A stretch of 32,287 nucleotides of DNA from Blastopirellula marina (GTDB taxonomy: Bacteria > Planctomycetota > Planctomycetia > Pirellulales > Thermoguttaceae). Below are positions 16,029 through 24,566 of this stretch, piece by piece. The position numbers were made by a program, and so were the translations under genes. The number at the start of each line of letters is the position of its first letter. Position 1 is the stretch's first letter. Under the pieces are notes generated by a model that saw only the letters and a list, made by a program, of their open reading frames with translations, ran no database searches and had not been told where the DNA came from. The stretch spans positions 1-32,287 of the forward strand of contig DYLS01000049.1 of assembly GCA_020721965.1 (NCBI GenBank). Reading direction: 5' to 3'.

Positions 16029-17045
16029 ATGGATCAGCCGTCGCTTCTGGATACCCTGCCTTCCGACACCAAGCTCGTGATGCTCTTGCACAATCCGAAG
16101 GCCGGCAGGCACTCCTCGCAGCGAAGAATGGAAAAGCTGGTCCGATCCATCCAAGAGCTTGGTTACCAGGTCGAGGTATCTACCGATCTGGCACAGGCCA
16201 CGGAAGTCGCCAACCGTCGTCACGAAGCCGGCGATTTGCGATGTCTCATCGGGCTTGGGGGCGATGGCACCGCGCTGGAGCTGATCAATCGTTGTTCGAC
16301 AGGCGTGCCTTTACTGCTGTATCCAGCGGGAACGTCCAATCTTGCGGCGTCATACCTGGAAATCAGCAAGAATCCCATCGAAGCGGCGCGGCTTGTTCAA
16401 AGCGGCCGTGTTCTGAGACTGGACGCCGGCGCCGCCAACGGACGCTTGTTCCTGGTAATGGCCAGTTGCGGTTTTGACGCAGCAGCCGTGCAGATGGTGC
16501 ATCGGCGACGCTTGCAAGGACACCGCGGCGGACATGGCAGCTTCCTGAGTTTTCTCGGCCCAATTTTCCATCTTATGCGGACATACCCCTTTCCAGAGCT
16601 TTCGGTCACCTACACCCTCCACGACCATCGCGAGGAGAAGGTGCTCGCCCCCGTGGCTTGGGCCTTCGCGTTCAACTTACCGAAATACGGCTGGGGGTTA
16701 CCCCTCACGCCCCAAGCGGATGGGATGGACGGGCAATTGGATATCTGTACTTTTGCCCGCGGCGGGGTGATGCGAGGATTGTGGTACACGGCCATGAGCC
16801 AGCTCTCACTCCATTCGAAACTCCCCGATTGCACGATAGTTCGGGCCAAGCGAATTCGCATCACGGCAACGCAGCCGGTCGACTATCAGCTCGACGGCGA
16901 CCCGGGAGGGATGCTGCCCCTGGATATCGAAATCGCGGTGAGACAGGTTCCCGTGATCGTCGCTCCGCGAGTGGCGGACAAATACGCCAACCGCACACAG
17001 GTCGAGGGCGGCTCCGATGCTTCGCAATCTACCGACACCGCATGA
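16029..17045 (+). CDS. Diacylglycerol kinase family lipid kinase
   Basis: 338 residues of the DAGK catalytic superfamily (DgkB/YegS-like), which phosphorylate lipids or sphingoid-like acceptors with ATP at the inner membrane face. The N-terminal HNPKAG (21-26), the ATP/metal motif GLGGDGTALE (75-84) and PAGTSNLAA (99-107) are the family hallmarks. The later PQADGMDGQLDI segment matches the conserved DG-DG/LD region of the C-terminal beta-sandwich domain. No transmembrane segment is present, as usual for soluble members. Lipid substrate cannot be told. ATG 16029 lacks a good Shine-Dalgarno but agrees with the family N-terminus. Confidence 0.88.
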   Translation: MDQPSLLDTLPSDTKLVMLLHNPKAGRHSSQRRMEKLVRSIQELGYQVEVSTDLAQATEVANRRHEAGDLRCLIGLGGDGTALELINRCSTGVPLLLYPAGTSNLAASYLEISKNPIEAARLVQSGRVLRLDAGAANGRLFLVMASCGFDAAAVQMVHRRRLQGHRGGHGSFLSFLGPIFHLMRTYPFPELSVTYTLHDHREEKVLAPVAWAFAFNLPKYGWGLPLTPQADGMDGQLDICTFARGGVMRGLWYTAMSQLSLHSKLPDCTIVRAKRIRITATQPVDYQLDGDPGGMLPLDIEIAVRQVPVIVAPRVADKYANRTQVEGGSDASQSTDTA

Positions 17046-17276
17046 CCCTTGCGCAGGCGTGCTTGGCGGCTTTCGACAGCGACGGATAGGGCAGATAGGA
17101 TTCCAAGGTAACAATTACGCGACCATGCAGGCGGAATCGAGACCCTGCCTCCAGAGTGCCCAGGCATGTCCCGGTATAAAGTCGGCTCGAAATGACTTAT
17201 TCCGCTCGCCGATGGATGCCCGACAGTAGCGCGAAATCATCGGTCGTTCACACAAACGTCTTGTAAGGAGGAGACA

Positions 17277-18122
17277 ATGCTACGGCTTCCCGTCGAAATC
17301 GGGTCCTATCGTTGCGGTCCCGGGCAACCGCTTCTGTTCATCGCGGGGCCGTGCGTCATCGAATCCCAGGAGTTGACGGTACGGGTCGCCAACTTCCTCC
17401 GGCGCACCGCTGATGAACTCCATTTACAAATCGTCTTTAAGGCCTCCTTCGACAAGGCAAATCGTACCAGCCTTCACTCGTTTCGCGGGCCAGGGATGGA
17501 AGAGGGACTACGAATCTTGGCCCATGTCCGGGCAGAGTGTGGTCTGCCGATTACGACCGACATCCACCTGCCGCACCAGGCATCCCCCTCGGCAGAGGTG
17601 TGCGACCTACTCCAAATTCCAGCCTTTTTGTGCCGCCAGACCGATCTGCTGGTCGCTGCCGGATCGACCGGCAGGCCCGTACACGTAAAAAAAGGGCAAT
17701 TTATGGCCCCTGGCGACATGCGACACGTGGTGACCAAACTTGCAGACGCCGGTTGTCGCGATGTGATCCTGGGCGAACGGGGGACGTTTTTCGGGTACGG
17801 TCGGCTGGTCAACGACATGCGTAACATCCCGCTCATACAATCTTTGGGCGTCCCCGTGATCTTTGACGCGACCCACAGCGTACAGGAACCCGGCGGCCAA
17901 GGCGATCGTTCTGGAGGTGATCGGAGAATGGTCCCTCCGCTGACACGCGCGGCGGTGGCTGCGGGAGCGGACGGGGTGTTCCTCGAAACCCATCCCGACC
18001 CCGATAACGCCCTCAGCGACGGCCCCAACATGGTACCGCTCGAACAATTGCCGGATTTGTTACGTCAATTGGCGGTGCTCCGAAGTTTGTATCTGCGTGA
18101 TTTCGCGGAGAATCCAGCATGA
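17277..18122 (+). CDS. kdsA: 3-deoxy-8-phosphooctulonate synthase, metal-dependent class
   Basis: 281 residues. Condenses phosphoenolpyruvate with arabinose 5-phosphate to Kdo-8-phosphate, the first committed step to the Kdo of lipopolysaccharide. A strong AAGGAGGAG lies just upstream of ATG 17277. Conserved segments include [10 protein letters not shown] (21-30), [11 protein letters not shown], the [11 protein letters not shown] segment and HVKKGQ. Cys26 in AGPC marks the metal-dependent class (as in Aquifex), whereas E. coli-type enzymes have Asn there. The stop codon overlaps the next gene's start in ATGA (18119-18122), so the downstream lipoprotein is translationally coupled. The presence of kdsA implies Kdo-containing lipopolysaccharide. 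Confidence 0.95.
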   Translation: MLRLPVEIGSYRCGPGQPLLFIAGPCVIESQELTVRVANFLRRTADELHLQIVFKASFDKANRTSLHSFRGPGMEEGLRILAHVRAECGLPITTDIHLPHQASPSAEVCDLLQIPAFLCRQTDLLVAAGSTGRPVHVKKGQFMAPGDMRHVVTKLADAGCRDVILGERGTFFGYGRLVNDMRNIPLIQSLGVPVIFDATHSVQEPGGQGDRSGGDRRMVPPLTRAAVAAGADGVFLETHPDPDNALSDGPNMVPLEQLPDLLRQLAVLRSLYLRDFAENPA

Positions 18123-19918
18123 ATCGTGGAGGATTTCGAGAAGCAGTCGCCCCCTGTATCGATTGCGATCCGCCAAAGCCCGTCTTCCGATTTCTGACTT
18201 CGCCACTCATGAGTTGCGTACTTTTGCTGCCGATACTTGTCGGTTGCCCGAAACCTGCGCAACAACCGGCGACCTTGCAATCCAACAGCGCGAGCCAGAC
18301 CGCTACGCTCCACCGAGATGAATTATTCGAAATCGCCATCGATACCCTGAACCGGCTCTACCAGTTTGACGGAATGGACATGGCGTTCCAGGTGGCCGAT
18401 CGGCTGGACCAATGGATTCGCACCCAGAGAGCGCTGGTGGATTGGCAACCGGATGCACTCATCGCCACGCTCCCCGCGGAAATGCAGCAGCTCCCGGAGG
18501 TCAAAAGCCTTGCCGATCTGCATTTCACCCGAGACGATGCGTTTTTTCTGCAAACCGCGGTATGGCTTCGCGACATCGCGAGCTGGGCGAGGGGTGATGG
18601 GGTCGACGAGCTGTCCCGTGCCAAAGCGATCTTCGATTGGGTGGTCTTTCATATTCAGTTGGATCCGCTGGATGTCACGCCGCAACTCTCCGACGGTGAA
18701 GCGATCGTGCGATCGCCTTGGCAAACGCTGCTTTTCGGCCGTGGTACCGCCACCGCCAGGGCCTGGGTATATTTGCTGCTTTGTCGGCAAGAGGGAATCG
18801 ACGCGGCCATGCTCGCCATCAACGTGGCGGCGGAAGGGCAAGAACCACGCTGGGAGCCTTGGGCCGTGGGCGTCGTGATCGACGGGAATATCTACGTATT
18901 CGAACCGAGCTTGGGGCTGCCCATTCCTAGCGAAAACGGTCTGAAAATGACGCCCGGAAAGGGGTTGGAAATCCAGCCCGCCACTTTGGAGGAACTGGCT
19001 GGGAACGACGCCCTCCTGCGACGACTCGATGCCGATCCGAGAAATGCCTACCGCGTCAAGTCCTCGATGCTCCGTTCCGTTCGAATGCTACTGGAAGGCT
19101 CGCCCGGCTACCTCTCCCAGCGAATGGAGATGGTAAGGCGCATGTTGGCCGGTAATGAGTCCCTCGTTTTGACGGCATGTCCATCTCCCAGCGACGAGGC
19201 CAAGAGATTTCGCGATCTCCCCCGGGTCGAGGACGTGGCCCTTTGGACCGTGCCCTATCGGGATCTGCTCCAAAAACGACAGTTCGCAACCGAAGTGAAT
19301 CGCTACCAAACCCTGGACCTGCTTCCCTTTTCCATGCACACGGAGAATATGATGCCGCTCTGGCGAGGGCGCGCCCTGCACCTCAAGGGCGACCTGATCG
19401 GAGATGAGAGCGCGACGACCTATTACCAGGCCGCACGACCTGCCCAAAGGCTCTTGGACTCCTCCGGCATGAATTCAACCCAGGAGATGATCTACATCCA
19501 AGCCAAACTCAGCGCCTCCTATTGGCTCGGCCTGATCTCCGTCTGGATGGGAAATCGAAAATCGGCGGAGGACCTCTTGATCAACCGCACCGCCTTGTCT
19601 CTTCCGGGACAGCCTTGGGAACCAGGCGTGACGTATGCCCTGGGGCGTCTCAACGAAAAGCTCGGCGATTATTCCCGAGCCATTACAGCGTACCGGGCCG
19701 ACGTCCACCTGCCTAGCCGATTTGGCAACCTCGTTCGGGCCAGATGGATCGAGGAGCTGACTGGGGCAAAGCCGTTGCAGATCAGTGGTCCGCCACCTGG
19801 CGCAGCGTCTCCCACAACGAAAACGCCCGAGACTGACACAGACACAAAGCCGGCTCCCGCTGAGACGGAAGATTCCCCCGGCGCTGGTCCGCCCAAAGGC
19901 GAGAAATCCACAAAGTGA
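18119..19918 (+). CDS. Lipoprotein with degenerate transglutaminase-like domain and TPR-like tail
   Basis: 599 residues, not a named family. A hydrophobic segment ending in the lipobox LVGC (cysteine 43) indicates a lipoprotein, although the n-region is long and a later start is possible. Residues about 160-280 follow a transglutaminase-like layout: [13 protein letters not shown], then a [20 protein letters not shown] helix, then [17 protein letters not shown]. The expected catalytic Cys, His and Asp positions read Thr/Ala, Trp and Glu, so the fold is probably non-catalytic (inference). Residues 400-540 look helical and TPR-like. The last 50 are Pro/Thr/Glu/Lys-rich and probably disordered. 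Coupling to kdsA by the ATGA overlap hints at an envelope function. Confidence 0.78.
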   Translation: MNRGGFREAVAPCIDCDPPKPVFRFLTSPLMSCVLLLPILVGCPKPAQQPATLQSNSASQTATLHRDELFEIAIDTLNRLYQFDGMDMAFQVADRLDQWIRTQRALVDWQPDALIATLPAEMQQLPEVKSLADLHFTRDDAFFLQTAVWLRDIASWARGDGVDELSRAKAIFDWVVFHIQLDPLDVTPQLSDGEAIVRSPWQTLLFGRGTATARAWVYLLLCRQEGIDAAMLAINVAAEGQEPRWEPWAVGVVIDGNIYVFEPSLGLPIPSENGLKMTPGKGLEIQPATLEELAGNDALLRRLDADPRNAYRVKSSMLRSVRMLLEGSPGYLSQRMEMVRRMLAGNESLVLTACPSPSDEAKRFRDLPRVEDVALWTVPYRDLLQKRQFATEVNRYQTLDLLPFSMHTENMMPLWRGRALHLKGDLIGDESATTYYQAARPAQRLLDSSGMNSTQEMIYIQAKLSASYWLGLISVWMGNRKSAEDLLINRTALSLPGQPWEPGVTYALGRLNEKLGDYSRAITAYRADVHLPSRFGNLVRARWIEELTGAKPLQISGPPPGAASPTTKTPETDTDTKPAPAETEDSPGAGPPKGEKSTK

Positions 19919-20118
19919 CCCGGCCGCCAGAAACATTCTCCAGCACCTCGTATCTCTCCCACATTTTCCAAGGCTCCTATTCTACCGTGTGGATTTGAAG
20001 CGTCTTTTGTAACCCTTTACCGGTATAGAGTGGGGAAAACGCGGTGTTTTCACGAACTGTGTGGAAAAGCCCTCTGCTCATACCCGCCGATTGCTCAAGG
20101 TTACCACAAGATTTTGTT

Positions 20119-20161
20119 GTTGACGCAGCGGGGCGCCCCCAAGGTTCCGTGAACCGTCAAC
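20119..20161. other. Compact folded segment (three-stem inverted repeats)
   Basis: GTTGACG (20119-20125) pairs with CGTCAAC (20155-20161). Inside lie the 10-bp palindrome GGGGCGCCCC and a hairpin GGTTC-CGT-GAACC. Together they could form a small cloverleaf-like RNA or DNA structure. It is not a tRNA and there is no T-run. Confidence 0.4.
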
Positions 20162-20183
20162 GCCTTTTCAACCGACAATTGAA

Positions 20184-20217
20184 CCCCAAATTGGATAGGC
20201 AGCCCCAAATTGGATAG
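20184..20217. repeat. 15-bp direct repeat, period 19
   Basis: CCCCAAATTGGATAG occurs at 20184-20198 and, identical, at 20203-20217. Confidence 0.8.
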
Positions 20218-20315
20218 CCAGGATGTTTGGCAACAAGGAGAAGCCGCGAATAAGCGGTTGCGATGTCGCTTTGCGAGGCAGTCTTTTTGTGGTCGTCTGG
20301 GGCGATTGAGGAAGC

Positions 20316-20344
20316 GTGAATCGATCGCTATACTTTATAGGTTT
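20316..20344 (+). promoter_or_regulatory. Sigma-70-type promoter of rpmE
   Basis: TTGAGG (20316-20321), a 17-base spacer, then TATACT (20339-20344). Hexamers match the consensus at four and five positions with ideal spacing. Transcription would start near 20351, leaving a leader of about 135 bases before rpmE that could house control of bL31 synthesis. Confidence 0.65.
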
Positions 20345-20487
20345 GGGAAAGCACGGTGCGCGCCAGCGTGTTGCGTGCGTGAATCAAATGCCGCAATCCC
20401 CCCAGGTTGAGGATTTTGTATAGCGGTGGTGGGGGATACCTCCCAGCCAGCGGGCCAAGACCACTCGTTACCTCCGGAGCGCGAATC

Positions 20488-20724
20488 ATGAAGGAAGGCA
20501 TTCATCCGAATTATGTAGAGACGAAAGTCACTTGCGGTTGCGGCAACAGCTTCGTTACCCGAAGCACCAAGCCGGAATTGAAGATCGATATCTGCAACGC
20601 CTGCCATCCTTTTTTCACGGGCAAGCTCAAGTATGTGGATACCACGGGGCGGATCGAAAAATTCCGCAATCGTTTTTCGGGAGGCTATTCGAGCGTGGGC
20701 AAAGGAAAAAAGCAGGCCCAGTAG
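20488..20724 (+). CDS. rpmE: Large ribosomal subunit protein bL31, zinc-binding form
   Basis: 78 residues. The N-terminus MKEGIHPNY and the segment [21 protein letters not shown] are diagnostic of bL31. Zinc ligands C16, C18, C36 and C39 are all present, so this is the zinc-containing (C+) paralogue rather than the zinc-free form made in zinc starvation. ATG 20488 is chosen because GGAG stands eight bases upstream and it begins the family homology. The longer frame from 20407 is not supported. The tail is Lys/Gly-rich and slightly longer than usual. It leads the translation cluster with prfA and prmC, 178 bases upstream of prfA. Confidence 0.96.
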   Translation: MKEGIHPNYVETKVTCGCGNSFVTRSTKPELKIDICNACHPFFTGKLKYVDTTGRIEKFRNRFSGGYSSVGKGKKQAQ

Positions 20725-20902
20725 CAACAGCCTCCGCAGGAAAGCTGAGGTCTGCAGAAGCCGGTGTTCTCACCGATCTAGGCAGGCGGCTGCCAACGCT
20801 GGTAGCCGGACCGCGCTTTGGGTCAGGGTCTTGGTCTCTGCTCGGTTTTCGGGGACATCCGTGGCGTCTTCATGAAGCCGACGTTTACTGTGCGAGTATT
20901 CC

Positions 20903-21979
20903 ATGCGTAAACAACTGGACGAAAAGTTCGCCCGGTTTGAGCAATTGGAACGCAGCCTTCACGATCCCGAAGTGCTCAGCGATCCCTCACGGATGTCCGC
21001 CATCCTTCGCGAACACGGATCCCTTGCCAAATTGGCAACGCGTTACCGCCGTTTTCGGCAAATCTCACAGCAAATCTTGGAAATCCGAGAACTTGCGGAC
21101 CAGTCGCCCGACCTCGAACTTCGCGAGCTGGCTCAATCCGAGTTGGAGGAGCTGCGGCAAGAACGCGAATCGCTGTGGGACGATCTTCTAGCCTTGACCG
21201 TGGGTGGGGAAGATGCAGCGAGATCCCGCTGCATTATGGAGATCCGTGCCGGCACGGGGGGTGAGGAAGCCGCGCTTTTTGCCCGCGATCTCTATGAAAT
21301 GTATCGCCGTTACGCGGAACAGCGGAACTGGAAACTGGAAATTCTCGAGATGAATCCCACGGAGCTGGGCGGATTCAAGGAAATCTCGTTCGGGTTGGAG
21401 GGCGAAGAGGTCTTTCGCCGCATGCAGTATGAAAGCGGCGGACACCGCGTCCAAAGGGTCCCCGAAACCGAGGCCAAGGGACGAGTCCATACTTCCCTGG
21501 CCACCGTGGCCGTACTCCGCGAACCCGACGAGGTGGAGGTCGATCTCAAGCCCGAGGACTATCGCCGCGATACCTACCATGCCAGCGGTCCCGGCGGGCA
21601 GCACGTCAACAAGACATCTTCCGCGATTCGCTTAACGCATTACGAGACGGGCATTGTGGTCCAATGCCAGGATGAAAAAAGCCAACACAAGAACTTCGCC
21701 AAGGCGTTGCGGGTCCTAAAGAGCCGCATTTACGAGCACTACCAGCGCAGCAAGGACGCGGAACGGGCCGAACAGCGGCGAAGCCTCATCGGGTCGGGAG
21801 ATCGCAGCCAGAAAATCCGGACCTATAATTTTCCCGAAAACCGCGTAACCGATCACAGAATCAATCTCACGCTGTATCAATTGAACAATATATTGGCAGG
21901 CAATTTGGACCCGCTGATAGAGGCCATTTTGGATCACGAGCGAGCGGAACTTCGCAGCACGTTCGGTCCGCTCGATTAA
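20903..21979 (+). CDS. prfA: Peptide chain release factor 1
   Basis: 358 residues. Recognises UAA and UAG and triggers peptide release on the ribosome. The stop-codon-reading tripeptide is PET (187-189) within [15 protein letters not shown], the PxT form of RF1 rather than the SPF of RF2. The catalytic GGQ is at 231-233 in [14 protein letters not shown], where the glutamine is the target of the PrmC methylase encoded next door. Length is normal. No clear Shine-Dalgarno precedes ATG 20903, but the N-terminus agrees with the family. The dispersed element copy D begins two bases after the stop codon. Confidence 0.96.
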   Translation: MRKQLDEKFARFEQLERSLHDPEVLSDPSRMSAILREHGSLAKLATRYRRFRQISQQILEIRELADQSPDLELRELAQSELEELRQERESLWDDLLALTVGGEDAARSRCIMEIRAGTGGEEAALFARDLYEMYRRYAEQRNWKLEILEMNPTELGGFKEISFGLEGEEVFRRMQYESGGHRVQRVPETEAKGRVHTSLATVAVLREPDEVEVDLKPEDYRRDTYHASGPGGQHVNKTSSAIRLTHYETGIVVQCQDEKSQHKNFAKALRVLKSRIYEHYQRSKDAERAEQRRSLIGSGDRSQKIRTYNFPENRVTDHRINLTLYQLNNILAGNLDPLIEAILDHERAELRSTFGPLD

Positions 21980-21981
21980 TG

Positions 21982-22082
21982 CTACAGCGCTGCGCTGTTC
22001 TCAATATCTCGTAGGGATGAGAAACAACGCATTGCAACGTATGGTGGGCGCATCATACACGCACACGGACCTTACGCTGTAG
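21982..22082 (+). repeat. Dispersed intergenic element, copy D
   Basis: 101 bp inserted between prfA and prmC. Ends CTACAGCG (21982-21989) and CGCTGTAG (22075-22082) are perfect inverted repeats of 8 bp. The core TATGGTGGGCGC is at 22040-22051, again 31 bases from the right end. It is the shortest and most diverged copy, and its left half is condensed. The left end lies two bases past the prfA stop codon. Confidence 0.8.
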
Positions 22083-22171
22083 GATTATGATCTCCCAACA
22101 ATCGTCGAACGGCTGGGGAGCCCTTGCCATCGGCATCGTGTCTTGGATTCCAGCGAAAAGGCCATCTCACC

Positions 22172-23050
22172 ATGCCCGAATCTGAGGTCTGGACCATCGG
22201 GCGACTCCTCTCATGGACGGCCGACTACCTCGCAAAACATGGCTCGGACACACCACGGTTGGACGCCGAGGTCCTTCTCGCAGCCGCAAAGAGCTGCCGA
22301 CGCATCGAGCTTTATACGGCCTTCGATGAAGTCGCCTCGCAGGAGGTTCGCACAAAATTCCGTGCAATGGTTCGCGAGCGGGCAGAGGGCAAACCGGTAG
22401 CCTATCTGGTCGGGCATCGCGAATTTTTCTCCCTCGACTTTCAGATCACCCCAGCCGTGCTGATCCCCCGCCCTGAAACCGAAGATTTGGTCGTGCGTTT
22501 GCTGGACGTCGCCAAGGACCTCGCCAGGGACGCTCCTCTCCGGGTTTGTGACATGGGTACGGGTAGCGGCATTGTCGCGGTTTGTGCGGCGAAGCATTTG
22601 CCGCAGGCCGAGGTCACAGCGGTAGACATCAGTCGCGAAGCGATTCAAGTGGCTCAAAATAACGCCCGGAAATTGGGGCTGGCAGAGCGCATCCACTTCG
22701 TTGAGAGCGACCTTTTGAGCGCCCTCTCGCCCGATGAGTCGTTCCATGTCATTTGTTCCAACCCCCCTTACGTGAGCGAAGAGGAATTTGAGCAACTCCC
22801 TTCCGACGTGCGCAAGTACGAGCCTTATCAGGCCCTTGTGGCCGGTCCTCGCGGTACCGAAGTCATCGCTCGGTTAGTGCCGCAAGCAGCCGAACGCTTG
22901 GTATCCGGCGGTTGGCTGCTCTTGGAGATCAGCCCCATGATCCGCGAAGCAGTGACGGATATCCTCGAGGCCGACACTCGATGGGAAGTCGGTCCTACGC
23001 TTAAAGACTCGGCGCAGCGCTGGCGGATCGCCCAGGCGCGGCGCATCTGA
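22172..23050 (+). CDS. prmC: Release factor glutamine methyltransferase
   Basis: 292 residues. Uses S-adenosylmethionine to N5-methylate the GGQ glutamine of release factors. The N-terminal helical substrate-binding domain is followed by the signature IPRPETE (98-104), the SAM-binding GTGSG (129-133), VDIS (151-154) and the catalytic NPPY (197-200). ATG 22172 is chosen over 22124 because it begins the family homology and follows AAAAGG at modest distance. The prfA-prmC neighbourhood is a widespread functional pair, here separated by 192 bases that carry element copy D. Confidence 0.95.
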   Translation: MPESEVWTIGRLLSWTADYLAKHGSDTPRLDAEVLLAAAKSCRRIELYTAFDEVASQEVRTKFRAMVRERAEGKPVAYLVGHREFFSLDFQITPAVLIPRPETEDLVVRLLDVAKDLARDAPLRVCDMGTGSGIVAVCAAKHLPQAEVTAVDISREAIQVAQNNARKLGLAERIHFVESDLLSALSPDESFHVICSNPPYVSEEEFEQLPSDVRKYEPYQALVAGPRGTEVIARLVPQAAERLVSGGWLLLEISPMIREAVTDILEADTRWEVGPTLKDSAQRWRIAQARRI

Positions 23051-23164
23051 ACTTTTCGGGCACCGGGGCGACACAACGGGGCCATCACCGTTCCAGGAGC
23101 CGCCCAGCCTCCCCTACCCTGCTCTTTCCTGCCGCCCCGGCTCTGTTTACGAATCGGCGAAAAT

Positions 23165-24178
23165 TCATTCCGCCGCATCCGCGGAACCGCGGAACAAGGC
23201 GTGGCGCAACAAATTACGATCTGAGGTCAAGGGGCCATCTTGGCCGCCCTCCTCAAAGATCTGCCGCATGATCGCGAACTTGGTGTCAATCACATCGGCG
23301 TAGCGCACCAGGAGAGCCTCGGAAAACATCGTTGGTTTCGAAACGCCGCTACCAGGCCAATCTTGATGCGAAACAATGATATGCTCCAATTTGAGCAAGC
23401 GCTCGCCCGAAAACCCGACCTCGCTGGCCGCCTCACGGATGATATCTCGCCCCAAAACCACGTGGCCGATCAAAGCACCATCCGGCGAGTACACAGCTTG
23501 CAGCGGTGAAGATACCAGCTCTCGCAGCTTGCCGATATCGTGCAGAACGCCACCTGCCAAGACAAGCTCTCGATCGATCGGCGGCCGCAGCTCAGGATAC
23601 TGCTGCACGTATTTCTCGGCTAGAAACACACAAATCTCGGCAACAGAAAGCGTGTGTTCCAGCCATCCGCCGGGGTATGTGTGATGGTGCGTCCGGGAAC
23701 CAGGGAGCGTCAAGAGAGGCTGTCTTTCGTCCTTCAAGATTTTCTCGGTCATGTCCCGAAGAGGAGAAGGGGACATCCTCTCAGCCAGTAGCGTCATCAA
23801 CTTGGCATACAACTCTTCTTTGGGGACAGGTGATTCCGGCACGTATTTGGTGGGATCGAATCCCTCCTCATAATCGCTCTCACGGATGTGCCGGATCTTG
23901 CGGATGTCCAGCGTCGGCCCCCATCGCGATTGTCGCAGGCTTGCCCGCACCTTGAAAAAATCGCCAATCTTCCATTCCTTTTCGCAAGTTTCGTACCACG
24001 GCGAGTTCGCCCAAATGGCAACCTCGATCTCCTCCGACCCGTCACGGAATTTCAACAACCAGAACGGCTGGTTGGTCCGAGTGGTACCACTTTCCTTCGC
24101 CACCAGTAACAAAAAGAGATCCGCCTCATCGCCGAGCGATAAATCCCCAAGGGAACGAATTTCTCGCGATAGAGCCAT
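23165..24178 (-). CDS. YhaM-like 3'-5' exoribonuclease (OB fold plus HD domain)
   Basis: 337 residues from the preferred ATG 24178. The N-terminal part (about 10-115) is an OB-fold nucleic-acid-binding domain (LGDEADLFLLLVAKES, FWLLKFRDGSEEIEVAIW), followed by an HD-type phosphohydrolase domain with HHHTYPGGWLEHTLSVAE, the HD pair in GGVLHDIGKL and a later HIIVSHQDW. This order matches YhaM/CbF1, an RNA 3'-5' exonuclease. The open frame extends upstream to 24325. The in-frame ATG codons at 24229 and 24325 are less likely since their extra residues do not resemble the family. No clear Shine-Dalgarno is seen. Convergent with prmC. Confidence 0.85.
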   Translation of the reverse strand: MALSREIRSLGDLSLGDEADLFLLLVAKESGTTRTNQPFWLLKFRDGSEEIEVAIWANSPWYETCEKEWKIGDFFKVRASLRQSRWGPTLDIRKIRHIRESDYEEGFDPTKYVPESPVPKEELYAKLMTLLAERMSPSPLRDMTEKILKDERQPLLTLPGSRTHHHTYPGGWLEHTLSVAEICVFLAEKYVQQYPELRPPIDRELVLAGGVLHDIGKLRELVSSPLQAVYSPDGALIGHVVLGRDIIREAASEVGFSGERLLKLEHIIVSHQDWPGSGVSKPTMFSEALLVRYADVIDTKFAIMRQIFEEGGQDGPLTSDRNLLRHALFRGSADAAE

Positions 24179-24566
24179 CGATTTTTCGGAAGAAATCTGG
24201 GGTTGGCCGCGAATCGGGATAACGTCCATTCCGATAAAAGAACAGGGACGGCTTCCTGCTTCGGGGATCGGGTAGTTTGGCCTGCGTCCCGCCCCCACGC
24301 CCAGGAGCGTCTCACCCTCCGCCATCCAGGAGCGTCGTAAGCGATTTTAATCCCCGTCGAGCCAAGAGGGAACTGGACTTTTGCAAAGTGCGCGCCCCCC
24401 ATCTGAGAGAGGGTTACAAGCTGGAGGGCTGGGCAACTCAGGAAAACAAGAAAAGCCGTTTTCATGAGAAACGGCCTTCACCCCGCCATCGCTCCAGGGA
24501 ACGTGGGGGCTTGTGGCGTCAAGTTGCAAAAGCCCAGAGGGAAGTTGCCCGTCCATCCGTTCGGGA
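24179..24566. other. Divergent intergenic region before the recombinase gene
   Basis: 388 bases between the divergent exoribonuclease and recombinase genes. The main feature is a leftward terminator-like hairpin (24444-24475). The exoribonuclease frame is open to 24325, so its true start could lie inside this region. No other gene is visible. Confidence 0.45.
24444..24475 (-). terminator. Leftward terminator-like hairpin
   Basis: Read on the minus strand, GCCGTTTC and GAAAACGGC (24475-24468 and 24463-24455, one bulged base) form a stem around a 4-nt loop. A T-rich tail TTTTCTTGTTT (24454-24444) follows. It would stop a minus-strand transcript starting inside or upstream of the recombinase gene, for which no gene is known. 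Confidence 0.55.

Larger units (their letters stand above)
19919..20487. other. Gene-free region upstream of rpmE
   Basis: 569 bases. Contents: GAAAAC/GTTTTC inverted repeat near 20035-20053, a folded segment (20119-20161), a 15-bp direct repeat with period 19 (20184-20217), and the rpmE promoter (20316-20344) followed by a leader of about 135 bases. No gene is visible. Confidence 0.5.

Noticed and set aside
20119-20161. tRNA-like cloverleaf
   Set aside because: There is no acceptor stem of the right length, no T-loop GTTCGANNC and no anticodon arm. It is too short for a tRNA.
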